Below are positions 8,271 to 16,283 of a stretch of DNA of 64,000 nucleotides, one piece after another; position 1 is the first letter of the stretch, and the number at the start of each line of letters is the position of its first letter. A program made the translations under genes and the position numbers. The DNA comes from Paraperibacillus esterisolvens (GTDB lineage Bacteria; Bacillota; Bacilli; Bacillales; DSM-1321). Location of the stretch: the NCBI RefSeq assembly GCF_046237625.1, contig NZ_CP143545.1, forward strand, positions 1,984,001-2,048,000, written 5' to 3'. The notes under the pieces were generated by a model that saw only the letters and a list, made by a program, of their open reading frames with translations, was not told the DNA's origin and did not search any database.

Positions 8271-8595
8271 CAATAAATCATCCTTCGAGGTGTTTTTTTT
8301 TATGCATCTAAGTGGACACGCTTTAAAATATATTTGTCCTGCTTTGTTGCTAGTTTAAGGTTTACATCCTAAAGTGGTATCTGAACTATTATGGCTATGG
8401 TAATACATTAAAAAGTGACTTAAATATATTGGCTGACCTAGTAAAATTTGTCCTTTGTTTTGCTTTATTTATTATTGTTACTATGTTTATTAAAACGATT
8501 ACTAAGGGGCGTCCTTATGACTTCAGTTAAGCTATACAGGAGAATAAACATGGACAGGAGTAGTACATTTTTTGGGTTACTAGAGAAACTTTTGT
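8271..8595. other. Gene-poor, AT-rich stretch with tiny open frames
   Basis: A plus-strand frame ending at 8529 encodes a hydrophobic segment (LCFALFIIVTMFIKT) but lacks a start codon in context, and looks like the remnant of a small membrane protein. Just after it, an ATG at 8550 with AGGAG upstream opens an 18-codon frame (8550-8606) that overlaps the end of the next minus-strand gene. Neither is strong enough to call as a gene. Confidence 0.25.
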
Positions 8596-9279
8596 CTACT
8601 TTTTAAGTAGTTTGTATCTTTTAAACGCCTTGATAGGAACTTCAGGTTTATCAAAATATTCAGGATCATGGTAAGGCATATCTATTTCATTCCAATCAAA
8701 GTTATCATCTACACAGGAAATAAATAAATCAAACCCTTCGTTATCAGATGGTGAAAGGGTAGTTCTTATTTCTCCATATTCTAAAGCAATGTCAATGGCT
8801 GTACGTAATTCCTCTAATCCAGTACGATTAGCTACTATAAAAGAATCTCCATGCCACATCCGTTGTCCATAAATATGGCATACTGGCATAGGTGTATCCT
8901 CATCATATCCACTATTTATTAACTTTTTTAATTTATCATATATTTGTTCTGGGGAATTGTTGTATAAATAGACATCCATTGTACATTCCCCATAACCTCT
9001 TGGCACGCCTCTTCTCCCAAATTGTGAAGTGAATTCCCCGTATAGTTCATTGTATTCTATAAATAGAAAACGATATGGACCTTTCCAATCATCTACAATA
9101 TAGAAACAAAGAATTTGTTCTCCATTTTTGCTGTAGACGAACCGATAAAGAGTATCACCTAGACGATCACTCCCAACCAACTTAAAATTATATTTTTTAG
9201 CCCTTTTTGGTTTTAATTTTTCGTCTTGAAATGGAGTGTCTGGTATATAAATTGCTTTAAAAAGTTTGGGATCTTTCAT
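8596..9279 (-). CDS. Hypothetical protein, 227 aa, no recognised domain
   Basis: This is a soluble, acidic protein with no signal peptide or membrane segment. It contains aromatic-rich stretches (CFYIVDDWKGPYRFLFIEY around residue 60) and a C-terminal half with DLFISCVDDNFDWNEIDMPY. A GAGGTGAG ribosome site precedes the ATG. The size and composition would suit an immunity or accessory protein of a toxin module, but no toxin gene lies next to it, so this is only a thought. Low GC and isolation inside the accessory block suggest acquisition. Confidence 0.7.
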   Translation of the reverse strand: MKDPKLFKAIYIPDTPFQDEKLKPKRAKKYNFKLVGSDRLGDTLYRFVYSKNGEQILCFYIVDDWKGPYRFLFIEYNELYGEFTSQFGRRGVPRGYGECTMDVYLYNNSPEQIYDKLKKLINSGYDEDTPMPVCHIYGQRMWHGDSFIVANRTGLEELRTAIDIALEYGEIRTTLSPSDNEGFDLFISCVDDNFDWNEIDMPYHDPEYFDKPEVPIKAFKRYKLLKK

Positions 9280-9798
9280 TTTCTCACCTCAGAGTCGTAA
9301 TTTTTTGAATTTTAATAGAAACAGACTATACTTTTCTTAACAATAAAAACAATAGCAAAAGAAGTTCAGAAGAAGTCCTCTTAGCATATCCTAACCTATA
9401 TCATCTTTTATTGATTAGGCAGCACATATACAGAGAACGGAGTCCCAAAGTGAAAAAGGGATTTATACTTGTAGAAGTACAGTGCAATAGTTCCTTAAAA
9501 AGTTTATATCATTCTGTTTGTACCCCGTAAGGGCAGCAGCAGAATCTGGCAGGTTAATTAAAGAAACTACCATTATGTAATATAGTGGTAGTCTTTTTTA
9601 CTACAGAAATAAGTGCCAATTTATCAAATGAAACAGTTGAAGAAATACCTTCGAATATGAACTAACGATCAATGACGGTTTTGTAGAAGACATATTATAA
9701 TATAAACCGATGATTGAAGAAAGCCACTGGGGGGAGAAAGGCCATCCACAAATTACCTGTTAAAATAAAAAATCCCACCAGAAGGTGAGATTGATATT
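9280..9798. other. Intergenic debris with one orphan terminator
   Basis: No gene is supported. A hairpin at 9564-9592 (AAACTACCATTAT against ATAGTGGTAGT with one mismatch) is followed by CTTTTTT on the plus strand, so a plus-strand transcript once ended here. Short frames upstream of it (around 9450-9540) carry stops and no convincing start. Confidence 0.4.
9767..9793 (-). terminator. Terminator of the 9.8-kb small membrane gene
   Basis: On the minus strand ATCTCACC pairs with GGTGGGAT around TTCT and is followed by TTTTTTA, 6 bp after the stop codon. Confidence 0.85.
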
Positions 9799-10074
9799 TT
9801 AAAAAATAAGCATACTTCCACTAAATATTACTAGTGAATATAGAATATAAAATAGCCAATCATTCATCCGTTTTGACCCATATGTACCAGTAATTTTGCC
9901 AAGTAAAGCTTGGATTTTATGAAAAAACAAAATAATAATGGCTAGTATACTGGCTATAGTAATAATTATTTGTATGAAAGTATGTGATAAGGAGCCTAAA
10001 AACATTGAAATTATGGTTAAAGCACTAATTAAGATAAAAAAGTTCACAGTATGTTGCTTTTTTATATTTTCCAC
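9799..10074 (-). CDS. Small membrane protein of unknown function
   Basis: The 91-aa protein has two adjacent hydrophobic segments near the N-terminus (FFILISALTIISMF and a following IIITIASILAIIILFF) and a third at the C-terminus (LFYILYSLVIFSG). The GTG at 10074 is preferred over the GTG at 10083 because AAGGAAGG sits 10 nt upstream of the former and directly abuts the latter. It is a stand-alone gene with its own terminator. It is separated from the plus-strand small membrane gene at 10233 by a roughly 160-bp divergent promoter region. Confidence 0.7.
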   Translation of the reverse strand: MENIKKQHTVNFFILISALTIISMFLGSLSHTFIQIIITIASILAIIILFFHKIQALLGKITGTYGSKRMNDWLFYILYSLVIFSGSMLIF

Positions 10075-10232
10075 AGCTAGCACCTTCCTTTACTTATAAT
10101 TTTATCACATTTTCCTTTTGAGTAATTAGGTAATTTACAATTATGTGAAAATTTGGAAAAGGTGTCTTTTGTCCTGTTGTTAGAATTTTTCTAATATAGA
10201 ATAATCAACTTTTATAAAGGAGTTTGTAAAAA

Positions 10233-10397
10233 GTGAGCAAAATTTTATTATTCTCCATTTTTGCGTTTTTATTTATAACATACAAATTTATCAAAGTGTT
10301 TAAAATCAAGGAGGTACCCAAGAATAACAAACTAATTGCATGGTCGTTATATGGGATTAGCATCGTTGGATTGGTTACAGTAAATATACTATTTTAA
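10233..10397 (+). CDS. Very small membrane protein (54 aa)
   Basis: A GTG start with AAAGGAG 10 nt upstream opens a 54-codon frame ending at a TAA. It has two hydrophobic segments (ILLFSIFAFLFITYKFI at 4-20; WSLYGISIVGLVTVNILF at 37-54) separated by a basic loop with KVFKIKEVPKNNK. This hairpin topology is common among Bacillus small proteins. It is divergent from the small membrane gene at 9799. Family and role are unknown. Confidence 0.6.
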   Translation: MSKILLFSIFAFLFITYKFIKVFKIKEVPKNNKLIAWSLYGISIVGLVTVNILF

Positions 10398-10411
10398 AAT
10401 GCGGTGATTAT

Positions 10412-10669
10412 ATGAAGGCAAGAAACGGCTTACCGATTCAAGGCGGAGGCAAATCGATGCTAATGCAGGCGATCGAGGGTCTTGGATATAATCCGGGCTG
10501 ACAAGCGGAAACCATGCAAGTCGTAAGCGAAAGTCCTTTAACGTTTAGGTCGCAGATAGATGGCGTTGATGTGGATCCGGATGACTATGAGATTAACGCG
10601 GAATTGACCGATGTAAAAGTTGGGGAACGCTTCCTTGTATTTTACGATCACGATAGTTCGGCGCGATAA
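10412..10669 (+). pseudogene. Phage-type small protein interrupted by an in-frame TGA
   Basis: One continuous frame runs from the ATG at 10412 to the TAA at 10667-10669 (86 codons), broken only by TGA at 10499-10501 (codon 30). Both sides read as normal protein: an AIEGLGYNPG segment before the stop and TMQVVSESPLTFR ... DVKVGERFLVFYD after it, the style of small phage tail or baseplate-region proteins (DUF2577-like; uncertain). GC content is higher than in the surrounding AT-rich block. A single C-to-T change in an Arg CGA codon would explain the stop. It lies 240 bp from a tRNA-Sec gene, which raises the alternative that UGA is read as selenocysteine, but I see no good SECIS hairpin. Confidence 0.6.
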
Positions 10670-10678
10670 GCCGTCCGC

Positions 10679-10783
10679 CTACTTTAAAAGCATAAATTGC
10701 TCAAACATTTCGCTCATTGCGAGAGTTTCGGACGTGGCGAATGGCGATGCCTCGCGTTTGTACTTCCTAACTGTTTTCCGCAT
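10679..10783 (-). pseudogene. Truncated tyrosine-recombinase (phage integrase) N-terminus
   Basis: A minus-strand ATG at 10783 opens 34 codons with RKTVRKYKREASPF and LAMSEMFEQFMLLK, then a TAG. This matches the first part of the N-terminal SAM-like, arm-binding domain of phage integrases; the catalytic domain is absent. It lies between the broken phage ORF and the 3' end of the tRNA-Sec gene, the position where an integrase of a tRNA-integrated element sits. The family call rests on remembered sequence style. Confidence 0.5.
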
Positions 10784-10788
10784 AATAA

Positions 10789-10826
10789 AAAACCGCCATT
10801 CGAATAATTCGTAACGGCCGGTTTTG
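10789..10826. terminator. Bidirectional-type hairpin beside the integrase remnant
   Basis: AAAACCGCC and GGCCGGTTTT form an imperfect stem with an internal TTCG/CGAA helix. It is flanked by an A-run on one side and a T-run on the other, so it could terminate either strand. Confidence 0.5.
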
Positions 10827-10906
10827 CGATAAGTCTAATTCGGTTTTATAACGCAGTTTTGTACGGTCATCAGACCGCCCGAAGACCGAGCAAGTAATTC
10901 ATGAAA

Positions 10907-11003
10907 TGGCGGGACCGTGTGGGAATCGAACCCACCAGAGACGACACGCGCCTCTCACGCGGTTTTGAAGACCGGGGAGCGCACCAGCTGCCCATCCGGC
11001 CCC
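10907..11003 (-). tRNA. selC: Selenocysteine tRNA (anticodon TCA)
   Basis: On the minus strand a 97-nt gene runs from GGGGCCGG to ACGGTCCC-G-CCA with encoded CCA. The acceptor is the long bacterial Sec type: seven pairs including one G-T, plus a mismatched eighth. The anticodon loop is CTTCAAA, giving TCA at 10966-10968. There is a 7-bp variable arm (AGAGGCG/CGTCTCT) and a perfect 5-bp T-stem (GTGGG/CCCAC around TTCGATT). These are the features that separate tRNA-Sec from suppressor or Ser tRNAs. The D-stem pairs less cleanly. SelB is encoded at 35.6 kb, supporting a working UGA-Sec system. Confidence 0.9.
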
Positions 11004-11665
11004 GTATAGACGCAGCTATATCAACGTTTCAAGCATATAACCAAACGTATTTTAACTACCTTTTAAACGTATACAATTTAGCAGGGCACGTATCATAATA
11101 GCGGAAATAGTGCTTTTAATCAAGTGTTGTTCCATCAAAACAAAGATTGGTTGCAAAGCATCTTGTAGGTCAATTTAAAAGAACAGGATTGTTATGGGGT
11201 CCTTTTATACGCCATCTTGGAATGATATGATAGCACGTTTTACAGTTCTTTACGCTAGCTTAAAGTCTATTTTGAACTGAAATAAGCAGAATATTATTAG
11301 CTTATTCGGATTTATTTGCATTTTACGTGATGTTAAAAGCTAAAACAAAATAAATGAACCAACTGAGATGGCCTATGGCTGTCTTTTTTATTTAAATAAA
11401 AAAGCAATGCCAATTATTCAGCATTGCCCTCATTTCCTGTCTTATCATTCGCCTGAAGCAGGTCCTGCTTGCTGATAAGTATAATCTTCTATTCAATGAA
11501 AGGGTTTTCTGCCATGAACAGCTGACCCTTATCATTTGCATTAAGGCGATTTAGTTATATATACTTGAAAACATGCATTTTAGGGTATTGGAATTCCTGG
11601 AAGGAAGCAGAATAAGAAATACCTAAAAATACTTGCGACAGTCTAGAAAATTAAGAGGTGGTAGG
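11004..11665. other. Long intergenic region upstream of the betaine transporter
   Basis: No intact gene is visible. It holds a plus-strand hairpin with T-run at about 11362-11395 and, on the minus strand, a clean terminator at 11399-11430 (GGCAATGC/GCATTGC then TTTTTTA), plus a worn minus-strand ORF listed separately. A possible sigma-A promoter for opuA is TTGCAT (11536-11541), 16 nt, TATATA (11558-11563). Confidence 0.4.
11414..11554 (-). pseudogene. Possible small gene remnant with in-frame TAG
   Basis: The minus-strand frame from 11554 to the TAA at 11414 is open for 47 codons except for one TAG. It reads like protein (LFMAENPFIE, stop, then SKQDLLQANDKTGNEGNAE) and ends directly in a strong terminator (11399-11430), which argues that a small gene once existed here. 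No family is recognised. Confidence 0.25.
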
Positions 11666-12871
11666 ATGAAACCGAAAGTTGAATTAATAAATGTAACAAA
11701 AGTGTTCGGGAAATCCCCAAAGAATGCTATTCAGTTATTAGAAAAAGGATATTCCAAAAAAGAAATCCTGAAAGAGACCGGCTTAACTGTAGGTGTAAAT
11801 AAGGCCAGTCTGGAGGTATATCCTGGCGAAATCTTCGTGGTTATGGGTTTATCCGGCAGCGGCAAATCCACGCTCATCAGGATGCTCAATCGGCTGATTG
11901 ATCCCACAATGGGACAGATTCTCATAGATGGCAGTGATATTGTAAAAATGACTGTTCCTCAGCTAAGAGAAGTCAGAAGAAACAAAATCAGCATGGTTTT
12001 CCAGAACTTCGCACTATTTCCCCATAAAACAGTACTTGAAAATACAGAATACGGACTTACCCTGAAAAACGTCCCGGCAGAAGAAAGAAGAGAAAAGGCA
12101 ATGCAGTCACTTTCAGTTGTCGGCCTGAAGGGGTATGAGCACCAGTTCCCATCACAGCTTAGCGGCGGCATGCAGCAAAGGGTCGGACTCGCAAGGGCGC
12201 TGGCCAGCGATACCGATATTTTGTTAATGGATGAGGCATTTAGTGCTCTTGATCCCCTTATCCGTAAAGACATGCAGGATGAATTGCTTGAGCTTCAGGA
12301 AACATTGAAGAAAACTATCATTTTCATTACACATGATCTTGATGAAGCTCTCCGTATAGGTGACCGGATTGCACTCATGAAGGACGGCAATGTGATACAA
12401 GTGGGCTCTCCGGAAGAAATCATGATGAACCCGGCGAATAGCTATGTAGAAAGATTCGTGGAAGATGTGGATTTATCAAAAGTACTTCTGGCATCTCATG
12501 TTCTTAAGCGTGCTGAAAGAATGACTCCTGACCGCGGGCCGCGGGTTGCGCTTCAAATCATGAAAGCTCAAGGATACTCCAGTATCTTTATTGTAGACCG
12601 CAAACAAAAACTGTTAGGCGCCATCAGCGCAGATAACGCGTCAAAGGCAATGACAGAAAATAAAACTGTAGAGGATGTAATGGACAGAGATATAGTTACT
12701 GTCTCTGAGGACACACTGTTATCTGAAGTGATCGAGGCCCTTTCCCAGTCCATATACCCCGTAGCAGTCACCGATAAGGATAACCGCTTAAAGGGTGTAA
12801 TTGTCCGCGGTGCTGTCATAGGAGCACTTGCAGGAAACAAAGAAGATATAAATATTAGGGAGGCTGAATAA
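11666..12871 (+). CDS. opuAA: Glycine betaine/quaternary amine ABC transporter, ATP-binding subunit
   Basis: The 401-aa ATPase has Walker A GLSGSGKST, signature LSGGMQQR, Walker B ILLMDEAFSALD and an H-loop TH. The roughly 120 C-terminal residues hold two CBS domains, the ionic-strength sensor of OpuA-type importers. It energises uptake of compatible solutes under osmotic stress. The ATG at 11666 is chosen over the upstream in-frame start at 11633 because AGAGGTGGTAGG lies just before it. It is co-transcribed with the next gene: only 1 bp separates the stop and the ATG. Confidence 0.93.
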   Translation: MKPKVELINVTKVFGKSPKNAIQLLEKGYSKKEILKETGLTVGVNKASLEVYPGEIFVVMGLSGSGKSTLIRMLNRLIDPTMGQILIDGSDIVKMTVPQLREVRRNKISMVFQNFALFPHKTVLENTEYGLTLKNVPAEERREKAMQSLSVVGLKGYEHQFPSQLSGGMQQRVGLARALASDTDILLMDEAFSALDPLIRKDMQDELLELQETLKKTIIFITHDLDEALRIGDRIALMKDGNVIQVGSPEEIMMNPANSYVERFVEDVDLSKVLLASHVLKRAERMTPDRGPRVALQIMKAQGYSSIFIVDRKQKLLGAISADNASKAMTENKTVEDVMDRDIVTVSEDTLLSEVIEALSQSIYPVAVTDKDNRLKGVIVRGAVIGALAGNKEDINIREAE

Positions 12872-12872
12872 A

Positions 12873-14606
12873 ATGGGTCTTCCTCAATTGCCGCTCGCTC
12901 ATTGGGTAGATATAGCCATCAGCTGGATCGTTACGCACTTCGAGGGTCTATTCAGCGGTATATCTGCCATTACAGAAGGTTTTATTGATAAGTTAGTTAA
13001 AGTATTGGAACTCGGACCTCCGCTGGCATTAATTATAATCATTTCATTGCTGGCATTTTACACCAGCCGCTGGACTGTCGGCATAATTACATTAGTTGGT
13101 TTACTTTTGATAGAAAACCTGGGACTTTGGGATGCAGCTGTAAATACGCTTGCCCTTGTACTTTCCTCAGTAATCATTACGATTGTGATCGGTATTCCGA
13201 TTGGAATTTGGGCCTCTCAAAATGACAGGGTCCGGCGTGCAATAACACCGATCCTTGACTTTATGCAGACAATGCCTGGGTTCGTCTACCTGATTCCAGC
13301 AATCCTGTTCTTCGGGATAGGAGTGGTACCGGGTATTATTGCTTCAGTCATTTTTGCTGTTCCGCCGACAATCCGGCTTACTAACCTGGGCATTCGAGAA
13401 GTGCCGGGCGATTTAATAGAAGCTGCTGATGCTTTTGGTTCCACTACTTCACAAAGGCTGTTTTCACTTCAGCTCCCGCTGGCGACCCCCACCATTTTAG
13501 CAGGTGTGAACCAGAGCATCATGCTCGCACTATCCATGGTGGTTATCGCATCCCTGGTTGGAGCTCCCGGACTGGGTGCAGAGGTTTACAGGGCTGTCAC
13601 TCAGGTACAAGTTGGCGGAGGGTTTGTGGCAGGGCTCGCTATCGTTATCATTGCCATTATTTTAGACCGAATTTCCCAAAACCTCCGGAAACCGGCATAC
13701 AGCCGCATTGTACCGAAGAAATTTGCTTATGGAACATTGATCATTCTCCTTATAGGTGCCATGATTACTGTATCAGTCAGGGGTGAAGGTGCTGATAAAG
13801 GTGCTGCAAACTCAATTGGGGGACAGGTTGATTATAGAATTGTCGGCATCGACCCTGGTGCAGGGTTGATGAAGTCAGCTAAACAAGCTTTGAAGGATTA
13901 CGGCCTGCAGGAGGATTGGACACTGGTCGAGGGATCTTCCGCTGCTATGACAGCAGAACTGAAGAAGGCTTATGACCGGAAAGAACCGATCATAGTCACT
14001 GGATGGACCCCCCACTGGATGTTCTCCAAATATAAGCTGAAATATTTAAAAGACCCCAAAGGCACTTTTGGTAAAGATGAAACCATCCATACTGTGGTCA
14101 GAAAAGGATTTAAAGAGGACAATCCAGGCGCCTTCAAGATCCTGGATCAATTCTACTGGCAGCCAAAGGATATGGAAGAAGTGATGGGTGATATCCAGGA
14201 AGGCATGAAACCTGCTGATGCTGCCGGCAAATGGATGGACCGCCATAAAGATGAAGTGAAAAAATGGACGGCTGGCTCAGTGAAAGGTAATGGCGAGAAA
14301 GTAAGCCTGGTTTATGTTTCATGGGAATCTGAAGTGGCAAGCACAAACGTCATCGGCGCCGTCCTAAAAAGCCAGGGTTATGAAGTAACGCTTAAGCAGG
14401 TAGAAGCTGGACCTATGTTCACTGGAGTGGCCAATGGAAGTGCGGATGGTCTGGTAGCCGCATGGCTTCCAACTACACATCAGGATTATACGAATAAATA
14501 TGGCAATCAATTTGTCGACCTGGGGCCAAATTTAAAGGGCACCAAATTAGGAATCGTAGTTCCAGAATATATGGAGATTGATTCTATAGAAGACCTGAAG
14601 AAATAA
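12873..14606 (+). CDS. opuAB: Glycine betaine ABC transporter permease fused to substrate-binding domain
   Basis: The 577-aa fusion has a permease (residues 1-~280) with several membrane helices and an EAA loop near 183-202 (EAADAFGS...LPLATP). A further membrane anchor at ~285-302 follows, then a complete periplasmic-type binding domain (318-577) with IVGIDPGAG, GWTPHW, VSWESEVAS and AAWLPTTH segments; Trp residues of this kind build the aromatic cage for betaine. In Bacillus subtilis OpuAB and the OpuAC lipoprotein are separate. The arrangement here matches the OpuABC fusion of Lactococcus, so each transporter dimer would carry two tethered receptors. No lipobox is present. A terminator follows. 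Confidence 0.93.
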   Translation: MGLPQLPLAHWVDIAISWIVTHFEGLFSGISAITEGFIDKLVKVLELGPPLALIIIISLLAFYTSRWTVGIITLVGLLLIENLGLWDAAVNTLALVLSSVIITIVIGIPIGIWASQNDRVRRAITPILDFMQTMPGFVYLIPAILFFGIGVVPGIIASVIFAVPPTIRLTNLGIREVPGDLIEAADAFGSTTSQRLFSLQLPLATPTILAGVNQSIMLALSMVVIASLVGAPGLGAEVYRAVTQVQVGGGFVAGLAIVIIAIILDRISQNLRKPAYSRIVPKKFAYGTLIILLIGAMITVSVRGEGADKGAANSIGGQVDYRIVGIDPGAGLMKSAKQALKDYGLQEDWTLVEGSSAAMTAELKKAYDRKEPIIVTGWTPHWMFSKYKLKYLKDPKGTFGKDETIHTVVRKGFKEDNPGAFKILDQFYWQPKDMEEVMGDIQEGMKPADAAGKWMDRHKDEVKKWTAGSVKGNGEKVSLVYVSWESEVASTNVIGAVLKSQGYEVTLKQVEAGPMFTGVANGSADGLVAAWLPTTHQDYTNKYGNQFVDLGPNLKGTKLGIVVPEYMEIDSIEDLKK

Positions 14607-14642
14607 AACCGATAGAGACTTTCGTGAAAATAATCGTATGGA

Positions 14643-14688
14643 GACTGTCAGTTCAAGCCATTTTTTGGCGGGCTGACAGTCTTTTTTA
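14643..14688 (+). terminator. Terminator of the opuA operon
   Basis: GACTGTCAG pairs with CTGACAGTC, with a second small CCA/TGG helix inside, followed by TTTTTT. It is about 37 bp after the stop. The remaining intergenic DNA to 14942 shows nothing else recognisable. Confidence 0.88.
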
Positions 14689-14942
14689 AAAATTTGTTTA
14701 AAAGTTATGGATTTAACAAGGGTGCCTGACCCGGTTAATAGTACCTTGTTCGGAAACTTTTCATTTAATCCTATAAATTAAAAAAGTGAAATTTGGAGCT
14801 TTATTATGGAGAAGGGGAAATGATTCTAATTGTTAGAGACCTCGGTTTGACTCTATTCACCCACAGCCAATTAACTTTATTACTCTTGTATTTGCCATAT
14901 ACAGCTGACTATAATAGAAGTATAATTCTATGAAAAACTGGG

Positions 14943-15380
14943 GTGGACTTTTTGCTGCAAGGTTGGTTTTTATGGTTTATCCTGTTTTGGGTTGTTTTAT
15001 TGGTCGGACTGTTTGCGATCGGCGGCTTTTTTATGTTCCGGAAGTTTCTGAAGCGGCTTCCCAAGGAAGATGGACGTTCCATTCTTGATTGGGAAGAGCA
15101 TTATGTAAATGAGACGAGAAGCCTCTGGAAACAGAAGGAAAAGGATCTGCTGGAAGATTTGGTGAGCCCGGTGCCTGAGCTGTTCCGTGATGTTGCGCGC
15201 CAGAAGATTGCCGGGAAGATCGGTGAACTTGCGGTACAGGAAAAAGCAAAGCGAATTACGGAAGACTTGATTATCCGCGGATATATTATGGCGACTCCAA
15301 AGCGTGATCATAAGTTTCTGCTGAAAAAATTGAATCAGAGACAAGTGGATGTGGCTCCATATCAGCATTTGTTTCAGTGA
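14943..15380 (+). CDS. DUF2621 family membrane protein (YneK-like)
   Basis: The 145-aa protein has one N-terminal membrane segment (residues ~8-30, FLWFILFWVVLLVGLFAIGG) followed by a cytosolic domain rich in charged residues, including DWEEHYVNETRSLW and VPELFRDVARQKIAGKIGELA. This is the pattern of the DUF2621/YneK family of Bacillus; function unknown. The start codon is GTG at 14943 or, with better spacing to GGGGTGG, TTG at 14952. It is monocistronic, with a strong terminator right after. Confidence 0.75.
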   Translation: MDFLLQGWFLWFILFWVVLLVGLFAIGGFFMFRKFLKRLPKEDGRSILDWEEHYVNETRSLWKQKEKDLLEDLVSPVPELFRDVARQKIAGKIGELAVQEKAKRITEDLIIRGYIMATPKRDHKFLLKKLNQRQVDVAPYQHLFQ

Positions 15381-15389
15381 TCGTCCAGG

Positions 15390-15427
15390 AAGCCTGCAGG
15401 CATAAGATGCTATGCAGGCTTTTTTTG
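15390..15427 (+). terminator. Terminator after the DUF2621 gene
   Basis: AGCCTGCA/TGCAGGCT outer stem plus a GCAT/ATGC inner helix, followed by TTTTTT. Confidence 0.9.
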
Positions 15428-15443
15428 GGTCCTTAGTAATACA

Positions 15444-15644
15444 ATGAAGAAACAGCCTGCCTCTCTATTTGCCTCTATTTCACTGGAAAAGGGATAAATA
15501 TCAACAGATTCGGTTAAAGTAAGGGTGATTAATATCAACTTATCGCCTATAGCAGCTGAAATAACCGGCCAAGGCGCTATTTGGAAGGTTAGTATTGCCT
15601 GGCCCATAATTGGTTCTCAGGCAGACGCTGCTGTTAAAGAATGA
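15444..15644 (+). pseudogene. Possible small gene with in-frame TAA
   Basis: From the ATG at 15444 a frame runs 66 codons to the TGA at 15642 with a single TAA at 15495-15497. The second part (SVKVRVININLSPIAAEI, GAIWKVSIAWPIIGSQADAA) looks like true protein. There is no ribosome site and no recognised family. The opposing 65-aa minus-strand ORF has neither a ribosome site nor a recognisable pattern. Confidence 0.25.
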
Positions 15645-15723
15645 TATAAGCAGATGCATTCATGAAATTCTTTCAGCTTTGGTATAGGAATGGATCAAGC
15701 CGCTACAGAACAGCTATACGCAC

Positions 15724-15770
15724 AAAAAAAGGATAGCGGGAGCTGCAGTGGCTCCGTCTATCCTTTTTTA
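15724..15770. terminator. Bidirectional terminator
   Basis: AAAAAAGGATAG and CTATCCTTTTTT arms with an inner GGAGC/GGCTCC helix form a long hairpin with A- and T-runs at the ends. It serves the minus-strand gene ending at 15768. Confidence 0.8.
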
Positions 15771-16103
15771 TGCCAGGCAGTAATGGCCCAACGGGTGCCT
15801 GCTTGCTAAGGCGGCCAAGGATTTGCAGGTTCGGTACAGCTGATGATTTAGATGTTCTTCGTACTGCCTTTTATAATTCAGCAACTGTTCAAGCTTCATC
15901 TCTTCATGAATGATAGAGTGAAGGATTACTTCGAGAATTTCTTTTCTATTTACAAGACCTTTCATGTTTTCACATGTTTTGTACTGCCCCTTTAAGTCGC
16001 CAATTCTTTGAGTAAACGTATGCTCATCCCTTTGGATGGACCTAATCTGGTCCACAAGGCCGCCCCTCAGCTTCAACAGCATGATCAGGTTTTCGTCTGC
16101 CAT
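15768..16103 (-). CDS. Hypothetical helical protein, 111 aa
   Basis: A mostly alpha-helical, charged protein with no membrane segment. It contains heptad-like stretches (LVDQIRSIQRDEHTFTQRIG and KLEQLLNYKRQYEEHLNH), suggesting a coiled coil. The ATG at 16103 is preceded by AGGGAGCTGATGGA on the minus strand. It is followed directly by a strong terminator, so it is probably expressed alone. I do not recognise a family. Confidence 0.65.
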   Translation of the reverse strand: MADENLIMLLKLRGGLVDQIRSIQRDEHTFTQRIGDLKGQYKTCENMKGLVNRKEILEVILHSIIHEEMKLEQLLNYKRQYEEHLNHQLYRTCKSLAALASRHPLGHYCLA

Positions 16104-16283
16104 TCCATCAGCTCCCTTCAGCTCTAAGGTAACTCATCACTTTGAAGGAAAATGGTTGAATTTGTTAAATAAATGTAAATGAGCATATTAGTACCAAGTC
16201 TTAATACTAGTTGATATAATACTCACATCAGTTTTATAGTTTAAAGCAGAATACAGCATTTAACAGAATAGAGGTTGAATTTC

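Noticed and set aside
8550..8606. 18-codon peptide gene with an AGGAG site
   Set aside because: Too short to judge, overlaps the end of a minus-strand gene and has no terminator; could be chance.
10412..10669. Selenoprotein gene
   Set aside because: The sequence after the TGA does not form a convincing SECIS hairpin and the protein resembles a small phage protein, so a nonsense mutation is the simpler reading; kept only as a finding to test.
15410..15607. 65-codon minus-strand ORF
   Set aside because: No ribosome site, overlaps a terminator at its end, and competes with a more protein-like plus-strand frame.
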